From: JBBTCJ01 sp038043285 | Lineage (GTDB): Bacteria > Planctomycetota > Phycisphaerae > UBA1845 | Assembly: GCA_038043285.1 (NCBI GenBank) | Contig: JBBTCJ010000007.1 | Span: 22,955-86,954 of the forward strand | Length of the DNA: 64,000 nt | Direction: 5' to 3' | In this document: piece by piece, positions 9,141 to 16,221 of the stretch | How the letters are laid out: every line of letters begins with the position of its first letter | Numbering within the stretch: the stretch's first letter is position 1 | The notes under the pieces: generated by a model | The model's database searches: none | What the model was told of the DNA's origin: nothing | Seen by the model: the letters and a program-made list of their open reading frames with translations, nothing else | Program-made: the position numbers and the translations under genes

Positions 9141-9282
9141 GTATGTGTTTAGCGTGTATCAGCATCATCCGGGCTGGTCGTCGAAAAGCGACCGCCGTGA
9201 TCAGCATGATGCTGAAACACGGGCATTGGATCGGGATCTCCAGATTGTCGCTCTCAGTACTGGGACCACGCTAAACACATAC
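9141..9282. repeat. 142-bp inverted-repeat element (MITE-like)
   Basis: Perfect 16-bp terminal inverted repeats, GTATGTGTTTAGCGTG at 9141-9156 and its exact complement at 9267-9282, flank 110 bp. Inside lies a second perfect inverted pair (TCAGCATCAT at 9159-9168, ATGATGCTGA at 9206-9215) enclosing a small GGTCG/CGACC stem at 9176-9193. The element lies between mreB and the hydrolase gene and codes for nothing recognisable. It could be a miniature transposable element or a structured RNA. I see no clear target-site duplication. Confidence 0.7.
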
Positions 9283-9477
9283 CAAGGAAGTGGGCCATCC
9301 GACCGCTGAGAACAGGAAGACGGGAAATGCGTTCCTCGACGTAAAGAGCGGCCTGGGAGAGAGCGCGGTCGCCTCGGCCCGGACCACCGAACTTCGACCG
9401 TGCCGTTGGAATCGAACGATCGCATCTCTATGATCGGCGGCCTTGATGGACGCACGGCTCCCAGGGTTGACCCCACG

Positions 9478-10140
9478 ATGACCAAGACAGCTCTGACCAT
9501 CCACGTCACGAACGATCCCATCTACATGGAGAACGGGTACACGGTCTATCTCCGCGACGGGGGGCCGTGCTGGATCATCGACCCGGGTTTCGATCCCCAA
9601 GCGGGGCAGATCGTCGAACACGTTCGCAAGCATCGCCTCCAACCGGCGGCGATCGTCCTGACCCACGCCCACCCGGACCACATTGCGGGGATCGACGATG
9701 TCCGCGACGCCCTCGGTCCGCTTCCGGTGTATCTAGCCCGGGAAGAATGGAAGGCCTTGATCGACTCGATGGAGAACCTCTCGGGATTGATGGGTGAGGG
9801 GATCGTCACCAAGGTCAACGATCCGCTGGACCTTCCGCACGGCTCGACCTTGGAGCTCGACGGCACGAGGTGGTCGGTCCTCGACACGCATGGGCACTCG
9901 CCGGGGGGAAGGACGATCTACTCAGCGGACCTGGGCGTCGCCTTCGTCGGGGACGCTTTGTTTGCCGGCAGCGTGGGCCGGGTGGACTTCCCCAACAGCG
10001 ACGGGGATGCGCTGCTCCGCAACCTCCGCAACCACCTGATGACCCTGCCCGACGCGACGCGGGTTCTTTCCGGTCATGGCCCGGAGAGCACGATCGGTCG
10101 AGAGAAGGGCACCAATCCCTACGTTCGCCACGGTTTCTAG
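9478..10140 (+). CDS. MBL-fold metallo-hydrolase (glyoxalase II-like)
   Basis: A 220-residue metallo-beta-lactamase-fold hydrolase. The zinc motif THAHPDH is present, followed by the later ligands in DTHGHSPGG, GDALFAGSVGR and SGHGPEST. This pattern fits the glyoxalase II / hydroxyacylglutathione hydrolase-like branch, cytoplasmic thioesterases that release an acid from a thiol conjugate. The exact substrate is not determined. I chose the ATG at 9478 (MTKTALTIHV) since the family begins at about this point; the frame is open to 9400. It is probably monocistronic, with the MITE-like element 200 bp upstream and a hairpin just after the stop. Confidence 0.85.
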   Translation: MTKTALTIHVTNDPIYMENGYTVYLRDGGPCWIIDPGFDPQAGQIVEHVRKHRLQPAAIVLTHAHPDHIAGIDDVRDALGPLPVYLAREEWKALIDSMENLSGLMGEGIVTKVNDPLDLPHGSTLELDGTRWSVLDTHGHSPGGRTIYSADLGVAFVGDALFAGSVGRVDFPNSDGDALLRNLRNHLMTLPDATRVLSGHGPESTIGREKGTNPYVRHGF

Positions 10141-10173
10141 AGACCCGACACGGTGCGTCCTGCGGGTGAAAGG

Positions 10174-10191
10174 GCCCGCTTCCTCGCGGGC
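10174..10191. terminator. hairpin between convergent genes
   Basis: A perfect 6-bp GC stem (GCCCGC/GCGGGC) with a 6-nt loop lies between two convergent genes, so it could end transcription from either side. It has no T-tract, so intrinsic termination would be weak. A partial family B core (GCGGTACGGATC) follows it. Confidence 0.35.
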
Positions 10192-10277
10192 GCGGTACGG
10201 ATCAGGCGGCTCGGCGTCACGTTGTGCCGCGCGTTTCAGTCGCTCACTCGGGCGAACGGCACCGAGCGATGACCGGG

Positions 10278-10910
10278 TCATGTTTGGGGTGCGGCGGCGG
10301 CGCTCCGCTCAAGGTGTTGCGGCCGCCCGGCCGTCAGGCGACCCAGTTGGGCACTGAGGCGATCGTAGAATTGCAACGCGACGGCCTGCTCGGCCTTGAT
10401 GACTTCGTTGGCCCCGAGCTGGGACGCCCGCATTCCCTGCGACGCGTAGTTGGTCCGCGCGATGATGTAGATTTCCGGATGCAGCCGGCGAGCCAGCGCC
10501 GTCGCCTTCAGCACCGCGTCTTCGTCGGGAATGGTCAATGCCAGGATGCTGGCACTATACAACCCCGCTTCGATCAGCGTCTCCGGCGTCGCGGCATTGC
10601 CCGACAGCACGCGACGCCCCAGGGCGGTCTGCGTTTCGACGGTGATCGGGTTCCGCTCGACGATGACGTAGGGAACCTTTACCCGGTCCAACAAGTCGGC
10701 CACGCAGCGGCCGGCCAGCCCGAAACCGACAATGATGACGTGCCCCGCCAGAAGTCCTTCTGCCGGTCGCGGATAGACGGGAACAACTTGTAGCCGCAGT
10801 CCCTGCGGCCAATCCTGGGACTCGTCCAACTCGACGTGCCCGTCCCGAAACGTCGCGCCGACCGTTGTTCCGCCGATCAACCGTTCAGCCCCCTGAGGAT
10901 TTCCTGGCAT
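10278..10910 (-). CDS. RCK/TrkA-N domain protein with DUF104-like N-terminus
   Basis: A 210-residue soluble protein. Residues about 55-180 form a TrkA-N/RCK Rossmann domain (HVIIVGFGLAGRCVADLL, then YVIVERNP, GNAATPETL and ANEVIKAEQ), the NAD(H)-binding regulatory unit of K+ channels and K+ efflux systems. No channel segment precedes it; instead the first ~50 residues (TTVGATFRDGHVELDESQDW, then PQGLRLQVVPV) resemble the DUF104/AbrB-like mini-fold. It could be a free regulatory subunit of a K+ transporter encoded elsewhere. It follows folC in the same direction, about 145 bp away. Confidence 0.75.
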   Translation of the reverse strand: MPGNPQGAERLIGGTTVGATFRDGHVELDESQDWPQGLRLQVVPVYPRPAEGLLAGHVIIVGFGLAGRCVADLLDRVKVPYVIVERNPITVETQTALGRRVLSGNAATPETLIEAGLYSASILALTIPDEDAVLKATALARRLHPEIYIIARTNYASQGMRASQLGANEVIKAEQAVALQFYDRLSAQLGRLTAGRPQHLERSAAAAPQT

Positions 10911-11054
10911 GGTCGGCGGTGTTCGCCGACCCGGTCGAACGAACGCCGAAACCCATCCGCCTTCGGATTATCGGCGATTGGGGCTTACCGGTGACCTTGA
11001 ACCCGGCCAGCGCGGGGCATGGTCGAACGCAGGTCATCAGCAGGGGCAAAGGCG

Positions 11055-12452
11055 CTATGACGGCTTGGTCCGAAACTTCCGGATCGCTTCGGCGACCAGG
11101 TAAAACGAACCGGTGATGCAGATCAAATCCTCGCGGCCAATCGCCCCCAGGGCGATCTGCATGGCCTCGGACAAGGTCCGCCCCACCTGGGCCATCTTCC
11201 CCGACAACTCAATATACTGGGCGGCCAACTCCGATGGCTCCGCGGAGCGTGGCGACGACGTTCGCGTGAAGATCACTTTGTCCGCGCCCACCTGAATACG
11301 GCGGATCATTCCCGCGATGTCCTTGTCCTTCTGGCATCCGAAGATCACCACCATGGAATCGTAGGTGATGTTCTGCCCGATCGCGCGCATCACCGCGTCG
11401 ACGCTGGCGGCGTTGTGAGCGCCGTCCACGAGAATGCGAGGATTTTCGGAAATCATCTGCATGCGGCCCAGGAGCTTCACGTCGTCCAGACCGTTCACCG
11501 CGGTCTGGTCGTCAATGGTCAGACCGCGCGACTTCAACACGTCGAGCAGGCCCAGGGCCAGGCTGCAGTTCACCGCCTGGTGTTCCCCCAGCAGCGGAAC
11601 TTGAACGTGTTCGTAGCGACTTTGCGGCGTCGTCAGGCAGATTCGCGCGTGCTTGCCGGCCACCCGCGAAAACTCGAACCGGTAGCTGAAATCCACCTCC
11701 TCGTCGGCGAACCTCAGCGGCGATTGCGCCGCCTCTGCCGCGTCACGGAGAACTTCGCGGACGTTGGGACGCTGGGGAGCACTGATCACCGGGATCTTCT
11801 TCTTGATCACCGCCGCCTTCTCGCGGGCAATCTGCTCCAGCGTGCTGCCCAGTTGGGCCATGTGGTCGAAACTAATGCTGGTGATCCCGACCGCCTCCGG
11901 CGTGATGACGTTCGTCGCGTCCAGGCGACCACCCATGCCGGCTTCGATGATCGCGATGTCCACCTTGCGGTCGGCGAAATGGCGGAACGCAGCCGCAGTC
12001 AGCACCTCGAAGTACGTCGGGTCGGGAACCTTCGCCTTCTCGGTGACGGCCGCCACCGCAGCCACCGCACGGGCGAACGCCGGTTCCGAAATCGGACCGT
12101 TGTCCACCATGATCCGTTCCCGCTCATCCAGAACGTGGGGTGAGGTGTACAGGCCGACGCGATGACCACATGCGCGGATCATCGCGGCAAGCATCGTGGC
12201 CGTACTGCCCTTGCCCTTGGTCCCGACGATGTGGACGGTCTTGTACGTCCGGTGCGGATTGCCCAAGGCCGCAAGAATCCGCTGGACACGGGAAAGCCCC
12301 ATCTTCGGGGTACCGATACCGGGACGCAGCAGTCGTTCGTAGTTCGTTAGAGAGTCCAAATAATTCAGTGCCGATCGAAAAGTCTTGATTGACTTTGCGG
12401 GCGGTTTGGCTGGTGCGGGGTAGGCTGTTCTGCTGACCAGAGCCTTCGTCAT
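11055..12452 (-). CDS. folC: bifunctional folylpolyglutamate / dihydrofolate synthase
   Basis: A 465-residue Mur-ligase-like enzyme that adds glutamate to folates (and L-Glu to dihydropteroate) using ATP in the cytoplasm. The P-loop VGTKGKGST, the conserved YTSPHVLDERERI, IEAGMGGRLDATNVI, the lysine region REKAAVIK and the C-terminal DGAHNAASV are all present. The family usually starts near the YLDSLTNYERL segment; here about 30 extra residues precede it. The ATG at 12452 lies only about 10 nt from a strong -10 element, implying a leaderless or nearly leaderless mRNA. Confidence 0.95.
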   Translation of the reverse strand: MTKALVSRTAYPAPAKPPAKSIKTFRSALNYLDSLTNYERLLRPGIGTPKMGLSRVQRILAALGNPHRTYKTVHIVGTKGKGSTATMLAAMIRACGHRVGLYTSPHVLDERERIMVDNGPISEPAFARAVAAVAAVTEKAKVPDPTYFEVLTAAAFRHFADRKVDIAIIEAGMGGRLDATNVITPEAVGITSISFDHMAQLGSTLEQIAREKAAVIKKKIPVISAPQRPNVREVLRDAAEAAQSPLRFADEEVDFSYRFEFSRVAGKHARICLTTPQSRYEHVQVPLLGEHQAVNCSLALGLLDVLKSRGLTIDDQTAVNGLDDVKLLGRMQMISENPRILVDGAHNAASVDAVMRAIGQNITYDSMVVIFGCQKDKDIAGMIRRIQVGADKVIFTRTSSPRSAEPSELAAQYIELSGKMAQVGRTLSEAMQIALGAIGREDLICITGSFYLVAEAIRKFRTKPS

Positions 12453-12757
12453 CGTTATCGCATTCTAACCGACTTTTATCGAACCGTCAACATTTCGGAC
12501 CGCCACGACCCACAAGGTATGGGTCCGTGGCAGAGTTGTTACACCATAGGTGTACCGCCACCACCCCGATTCTTGTGCCACGGATGGACCTCCAACCTTG
12601 ATCTTGGGTGTCCTAGGGACCATTCGGAACACGCCGAAACGCACATAGCGCGTCTGTGTTGTGTCACAACTTGTGGGGGCTTCGTCCTGTTTGAAGACGA
12701 GGGGACGATCGCGGGACGCTCAGGGCATGTTTGGACGGTTCCGTTACAATGATCCCC
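12453..12757. other. divergent folC-aroB intergenic region
   Basis: About 300 bp separating two divergent genes. It contains the folC promoter and, at its far end, a TACAAT (12745-12750) that suits a -10 for aroB; no convincing -35 is seen for the latter. I see no gene or repeat in the remainder. Confidence 0.55.
12462..12490 (-). promoter_or_regulatory. sigma-70 promoter of folC
   Basis: On the minus strand TTGACG (12490-12485), a 17-nt spacer and TAGAAT (12467-12462) form a near-consensus promoter. Transcription would start near 12455, only about three bases before the folC ATG at 12452. Confidence 0.6.
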
Positions 12758-13855
12758 ATGGCGGATTGGGCGACCCAGACGGGAGGAGAGCCTACCTTCA
12801 TTTCGGTCCGACCGGGGAACCTGGATCGGATCGGCGTTCTGTTGAAGGAATCCGGGATCCGCGACCCATGCAGCCAAGCGATCCTGGTGACGGACGAGAC
12901 GGTCGCACGGGTGCATGCGCCACGGGTCGAGGGTTCGATCGCGGCGGATGGGATTTCGACCTGCACAGTTGCTGTTCCGCCGGGCGAGGCGTCGAAGAGT
13001 CTCTCCACCGCAACAGAGGTGTACCGCTTCCTGGCGGAGCGTCGATTCGGGCGCGACGGGGTCATCGTTGCCGTGGGCGGCGGCGTGGTCAGTGACCTCA
13101 CCGGGTTCGTCGCGGCCACCTGGATGCGCGGCGTGCGCTGGATCGTCTGCCCGACGACGGTGGAAGGCTGTGTCGATGCGGCGATCGGCGGCAAGACGGC
13201 GGTCAACGTCCCGGGGGCGAAGAACCTTGTCGGTGCGTTCCATTGGCCCGCGGCGGTGTGCATCGACCCGACCTGCCTCCTCTCGCTACCCAAGCGGGAC
13301 GTTTCGGCAGGCCTGGCGGAGTCGATCAAGCATGCGTTGGTTCTTGATCCGGGTTTCGTGAGCTGGCATGAGCGGAACGTGGCGGCGATTCTGCGACTCG
13401 AGGATTCGATCGCCGTCGAGCTGATCGAGCGAAACGTCCGATTGAAGCTTTTGGTCGTGGAGCGTGATCCACGCGAGACGACCGGTGAACGGATGGTCCT
13501 CAACTTCGGACACACCATCGGTCACGCGATTGAAGAGGCCAGCCGGCACGAGTTGCGTCACGGCGAGTGCGTCGCGCTGGGGATGCTTGCGGCTGGGCGG
13601 TTGTCCCAGTCGATGGGGATCCTCCGGGGGGAGGTGGTGGATCGTCTCACGACGCTGCTTGGCCGCATGAACCTGCCGACGCGACTCCCGCGTACCATCG
13701 ACTCGGAGCAGGTTCTTGCAGCGATTCGGCTGGACAAGAAGAACCGCGGCGGCGGCATTCGCATGGTCCTGTTGGAGGACGTGGGAAAGCCTGTCGTAAG
13801 GGACGAGGTGCCGGAAGACTCCGTAAGAGAGGCCTACGAGACGCTTTGCAGGTGA
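12758..13855 (+). CDS. aroB: 3-dehydroquinate synthase
   Basis: A 365-residue NAD+- and metal-dependent enzyme converting DAHP to 3-dehydroquinate, step two of the shikimate pathway. Diagnostic segments are the NAD-loop GGGVVSDLTGFVAATWMRG, PTTVEGCVDAAIGGKTAVN, AESIKHALV, and the metal site with FGHTIGHAIE and the later HGECVALGM. The start is uncertain: ATGs at 12749 and 12758 are in frame, neither with a ribosome site. I took 12758 because TACAAT at 12745-12750 puts the expected transcription start at or next to this ATG, suggesting a leaderless message. The product has family length either way. Confidence 0.93.
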   Translation: MADWATQTGGEPTFISVRPGNLDRIGVLLKESGIRDPCSQAILVTDETVARVHAPRVEGSIAADGISTCTVAVPPGEASKSLSTATEVYRFLAERRFGRDGVIVAVGGGVVSDLTGFVAATWMRGVRWIVCPTTVEGCVDAAIGGKTAVNVPGAKNLVGAFHWPAAVCIDPTCLLSLPKRDVSAGLAESIKHALVLDPGFVSWHERNVAAILRLEDSIAVELIERNVRLKLLVVERDPRETTGERMVLNFGHTIGHAIEEASRHELRHGECVALGMLAAGRLSQSMGILRGEVVDRLTTLLGRMNLPTRLPRTIDSEQVLAAIRLDKKNRGGGIRMVLLEDVGKPVVRDEVPEDSVREAYETLCR

Positions 13856-13904
13856 TCCACCCCCGCGCGGCTCGGTATTCGCTACACTGAAACCAAGGCT
13901 TTTC

Positions 13905-14747
13905 TTACAACCGTTCGAGGTGTTCAACAAACTCGGTGATGACCCATTCCGGCGTCGAAGCTCCGGCGGTGACGCCGGCGACGGTTTTGCCTTCGATCAT
14001 CGGGGGTTCGAACTGGCTCCAGGTCTCGATGTGGTAGGTGGGCGTGCCGGCTTCCTGACAGAGGCGGGCCATCTCTCGGGTGTTGGCGGAATGCAGTCCG
14101 CCGAGGACGAACATGACCTCGACTTCGCCCGCGAGCGCGATGGCGGCGTCCTGGCGGCGGGTCACCTCCAGGCACAAGGTGTTGACGATCTTCACCTCGC
14201 GATACGGTCGGCGGAGGATTTTGGCGATCATGTCGGCCACGTGTTCGGGCGAGTGCGTGGTCTGGGCGACGATGCCGATGCGTTCGCGGTAGGGGAGGGC
14301 CTGTTCGAGGTCGGTGTCGGTGTCGATGACCGTGACGTTGGGGGCGTAGCCGATGACGCCCCTGACCTCCGGGTGGTTGGGGTCGCCGATCATCACTACG
14401 TGGAAGCCCTCCTCATGGAGTTGCCGGACGACGTTCTGGGCGCGTTTCACCAGGACGCACGTGGCGTCGACGATTTGCAGACCTCGGTCGGCGGCGCGTT
14501 GCATGGTTTCGGGCGTGGCCCCGTGCGAGCGGATCAGGACGACTTGCGAGGGATCGACGGCGTCGAGCCGGCCGGACTGATTGAGACCGGCTTCCTCGAG
14601 TCGTCCGACGACCTGTTTGTTGTGGATGACCGGACCGAGGGCGACGACGCGACCCGGACCGTGCGCCGCCACCGCGGCTTCGGCCAACTCGATCGCATCC
14701 TCCACGCCGAAGCAGAACCCCCTCGGCGTCGCCAGTTTCACTTGCAT
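13905..14747 (-). CDS. ispH: 4-hydroxy-3-methylbut-2-enyl diphosphate reductase
   Basis: A 280-residue [4Fe-4S] enzyme catalysing the last step of the MEP isoprenoid pathway, forming IPP and DMAPP. The three cluster cysteines lie in RGFCFGVEDAI near the N-terminus, DATCVLVKRAQ in the middle and NTLCLEVTRRQ near two thirds, with the conserved HNKQVV, RSHGA, GDPNHPE and AGASTPEW segments. I placed the start at 14747 (MQVKLATPRGFCFGV), because the longer open frame back to 15110 adds 120 residues that overlap the hemerythrin gene and match nothing in the family. It is downstream of the respiratory cluster in the same direction with a 280-bp gap, so it may be a separate transcript. Confidence 0.95.
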   Translation of the reverse strand: MQVKLATPRGFCFGVEDAIELAEAAVAAHGPGRVVALGPVIHNKQVVGRLEEAGLNQSGRLDAVDPSQVVLIRSHGATPETMQRAADRGLQIVDATCVLVKRAQNVVRQLHEEGFHVVMIGDPNHPEVRGVIGYAPNVTVIDTDTDLEQALPYRERIGIVAQTTHSPEHVADMIAKILRRPYREVKIVNTLCLEVTRRQDAAIALAGEVEVMFVLGGLHSANTREMARLCQEAGTPTYHIETWSQFEPPMIEGKTVAGVTAGASTPEWVITEFVEHLERL

Positions 14748-15031
14748 GGTTGCCTTTGCCCGGAAAAACGCGGCAGGTCTGACCAGGGCGTCAGATCGAC
14801 ATGGTACGCCGAAGTGCCCCAGTGAGCCATGCCTTCCGACGTTGCGGGACATGCCGTGGCCGGTAACCCGGGGCGTAAGCGACAGACCCAAACGACTGGC
14901 CCCGCGCTGACGCTTGGAGTACGGATCAAGAGCCTCAATCTCGTCAAGAATGTCACGAACGCGAGTGCCGCAGATCACCGAGCATCGCGGATGCTTTCCA
15001 GGCCATCCTTGAGCAGGCGGCGGCTTCGGCG

Positions 15032-15607
15032 TTATCCCGGCCAGCGGGATTCGAGGTCGGCGGCGATCCCTTCCAATTGCGCGCGCGACTTTCCACCGAA
15101 GGAACGGCACTGGACGTCGCAGAACTTGCCGTCCAAGGAGCGCTGGTCTTCCTCGGTCATCACGTGGTCGCCGACGTTGAACAGGACGCTGTCCTCCTTG
15201 TAGATGTGGTTGCTGAGCAGTTCGCTGTAGCCGCGGGCGGCCTTGCGGAACTGCTGTGCGGCGTCCGGTTCGCGGCGGTCGTGGGCGTACAGGGCTTCGG
15301 CCATCTCGGCGGTGAACTTGCGGGCGACGGTGTGCTCATACAGCATGACCCCGATGGGTCCGCCGTCGCGAGGGATGCCGCGGGATTCCAGAACCGGGAA
15401 GAGCAGATCCTCTTCCTTGGCGTGGTGGCAGGCATCGGCGAAGAGGCGGAAGAACTCGACGCATTGGGCGAGCGACTCGCGTTCGAAGCCTTTTCCTGCC
15501 TCGCAGCGATCGACCAGTCGGTCAAGAATCCGAATCACGCGCAAGATGACCTGGTGTTCGGCGCGAAGGACCGCGCAGGGTTGATGGTGTCCGTTGGGTT
15601 GATTCAT
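15032..15607 (-). CDS. hemerythrin-domain protein
   Basis: A 191-residue helical protein of the HHE cation-binding family. Candidate di-iron ligands are in LRAEHQVILR, CHHAKEEDLLFPVLE, MLYEHTVAR and NHIYKEDSVLF. The ATG at 15607 has GAGGAG just upstream. It lies 8 bp after the ferredoxin gene in the same direction, so it is the last gene of the nitrate-respiration block. Related proteins sense O2/NO or repair iron centres (YtfE/Ric); coupling to an Rrf2-regulated nitrate operon suggests nitrosative-stress protection, which is inference. A cysteine-containing C-terminal tail (KFCDVQCRSFGG) is an extra. Confidence 0.88.
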   Translation of the reverse strand: MNQPNGHHQPCAVLRAEHQVILRVIRILDRLVDRCEAGKGFERESLAQCVEFFRLFADACHHAKEEDLLFPVLESRGIPRDGGPIGVMLYEHTVARKFTAEMAEALYAHDRREPDAAQQFRKAARGYSELLSNHIYKEDSVLFNVGDHVMTEEDQRSLDGKFCDVQCRSFGGKSRAQLEGIAADLESRWPG

Positions 15608-15615
15608 GCTTCTCC

Positions 15616-16212
15616 TCAGTTCCTTCCCGCGCCGCGCGGCTGAATGAAAATTGATTTCGCGGGGCACAAATAGGCGCAGACTCCGCAGCCTGCGCAATGC
15701 GATTCATGGACCCGCGGCGCGCCGTCGGTGACAAAGGCGATCGCTTCGGGCTTCAGGGGACAGCGTACCACGCAGTAGTCGCAGGGCTGACCCTGCGTTC
15801 GATAGCAGGCGGCCGCGTCGACCACTGCGGTTCCCATCTCGACCAGCCCCGCAGGCGTCGCAAGAAGTGCTCCCGTTGGGCACGCGGCGATACAGGGCAT
15901 GTCCTCGCAGAGGTAGCACGGCGCCTCCTCGGGAATGACCACGGGGGTTCCGGCGACGGGGCCGAACTCGGGTCCGAGTCGTCGGATCGCGGCATGAGGG
16001 CAGGCGTTCACGCAGTCGGTGCAACGGGTGCAGGCGCCCAGGAACCGCTCCTCGACGATGGCGCCCGGCGGCCGCAGCCACCGGCGCTGCGGCGGGTCGT
16101 CGGTCGAAGCGGCGGCTTCGCCGACTCGTCCGACGGCGCGGATTGAATCCGCCACGCCGTCAAGCATGGTGCGAGTCAGTTCACCGAAGAAATCCCGCCG
16201 CGAGCAACCCAC
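15616..16212 (-). CDS. NapF/MauM-like 4Fe-4S ferredoxin
   Basis: A 198-residue ferredoxin-type protein with four 4Fe-4S-like cysteine clusters: CTRCTDCVNACP, CYLCEDMPCIAACP, a third around CDYCVVRCP, and CAGCGVCAYLCP. It has a short N-terminus (MGCSRRDFFGEL) with an SRRDFF twin-arginine-like start but no obvious hydrophobic signal, as in NapF proteins that mature NapA in the cytoplasm. It follows the YHS-polyferredoxin gene by 9 bp. It may deliver electrons or mature the molybdoenzyme of this cluster. Confidence 0.85.
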   Translation of the reverse strand: MGCSRRDFFGELTRTMLDGVADSIRAVGRVGEAAASTDDPPQRRWLRPPGAIVEERFLGACTRCTDCVNACPHAAIRRLGPEFGPVAGTPVVIPEEAPCYLCEDMPCIAACPTGALLATPAGLVEMGTAVVDAAACYRTQGQPCDYCVVRCPLKPEAIAFVTDGAPRVHESHCAGCGVCAYLCPAKSIFIQPRGAGRN

Positions 16213-16221
16213 GCTTTTCTC

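Noticed and set aside
14748..15110. N-terminal extension of IspH
   Set aside because: The 120 extra residues overlap the hemerythrin gene and do not resemble IspH; the CFGV-containing start at 14747 is family-like.
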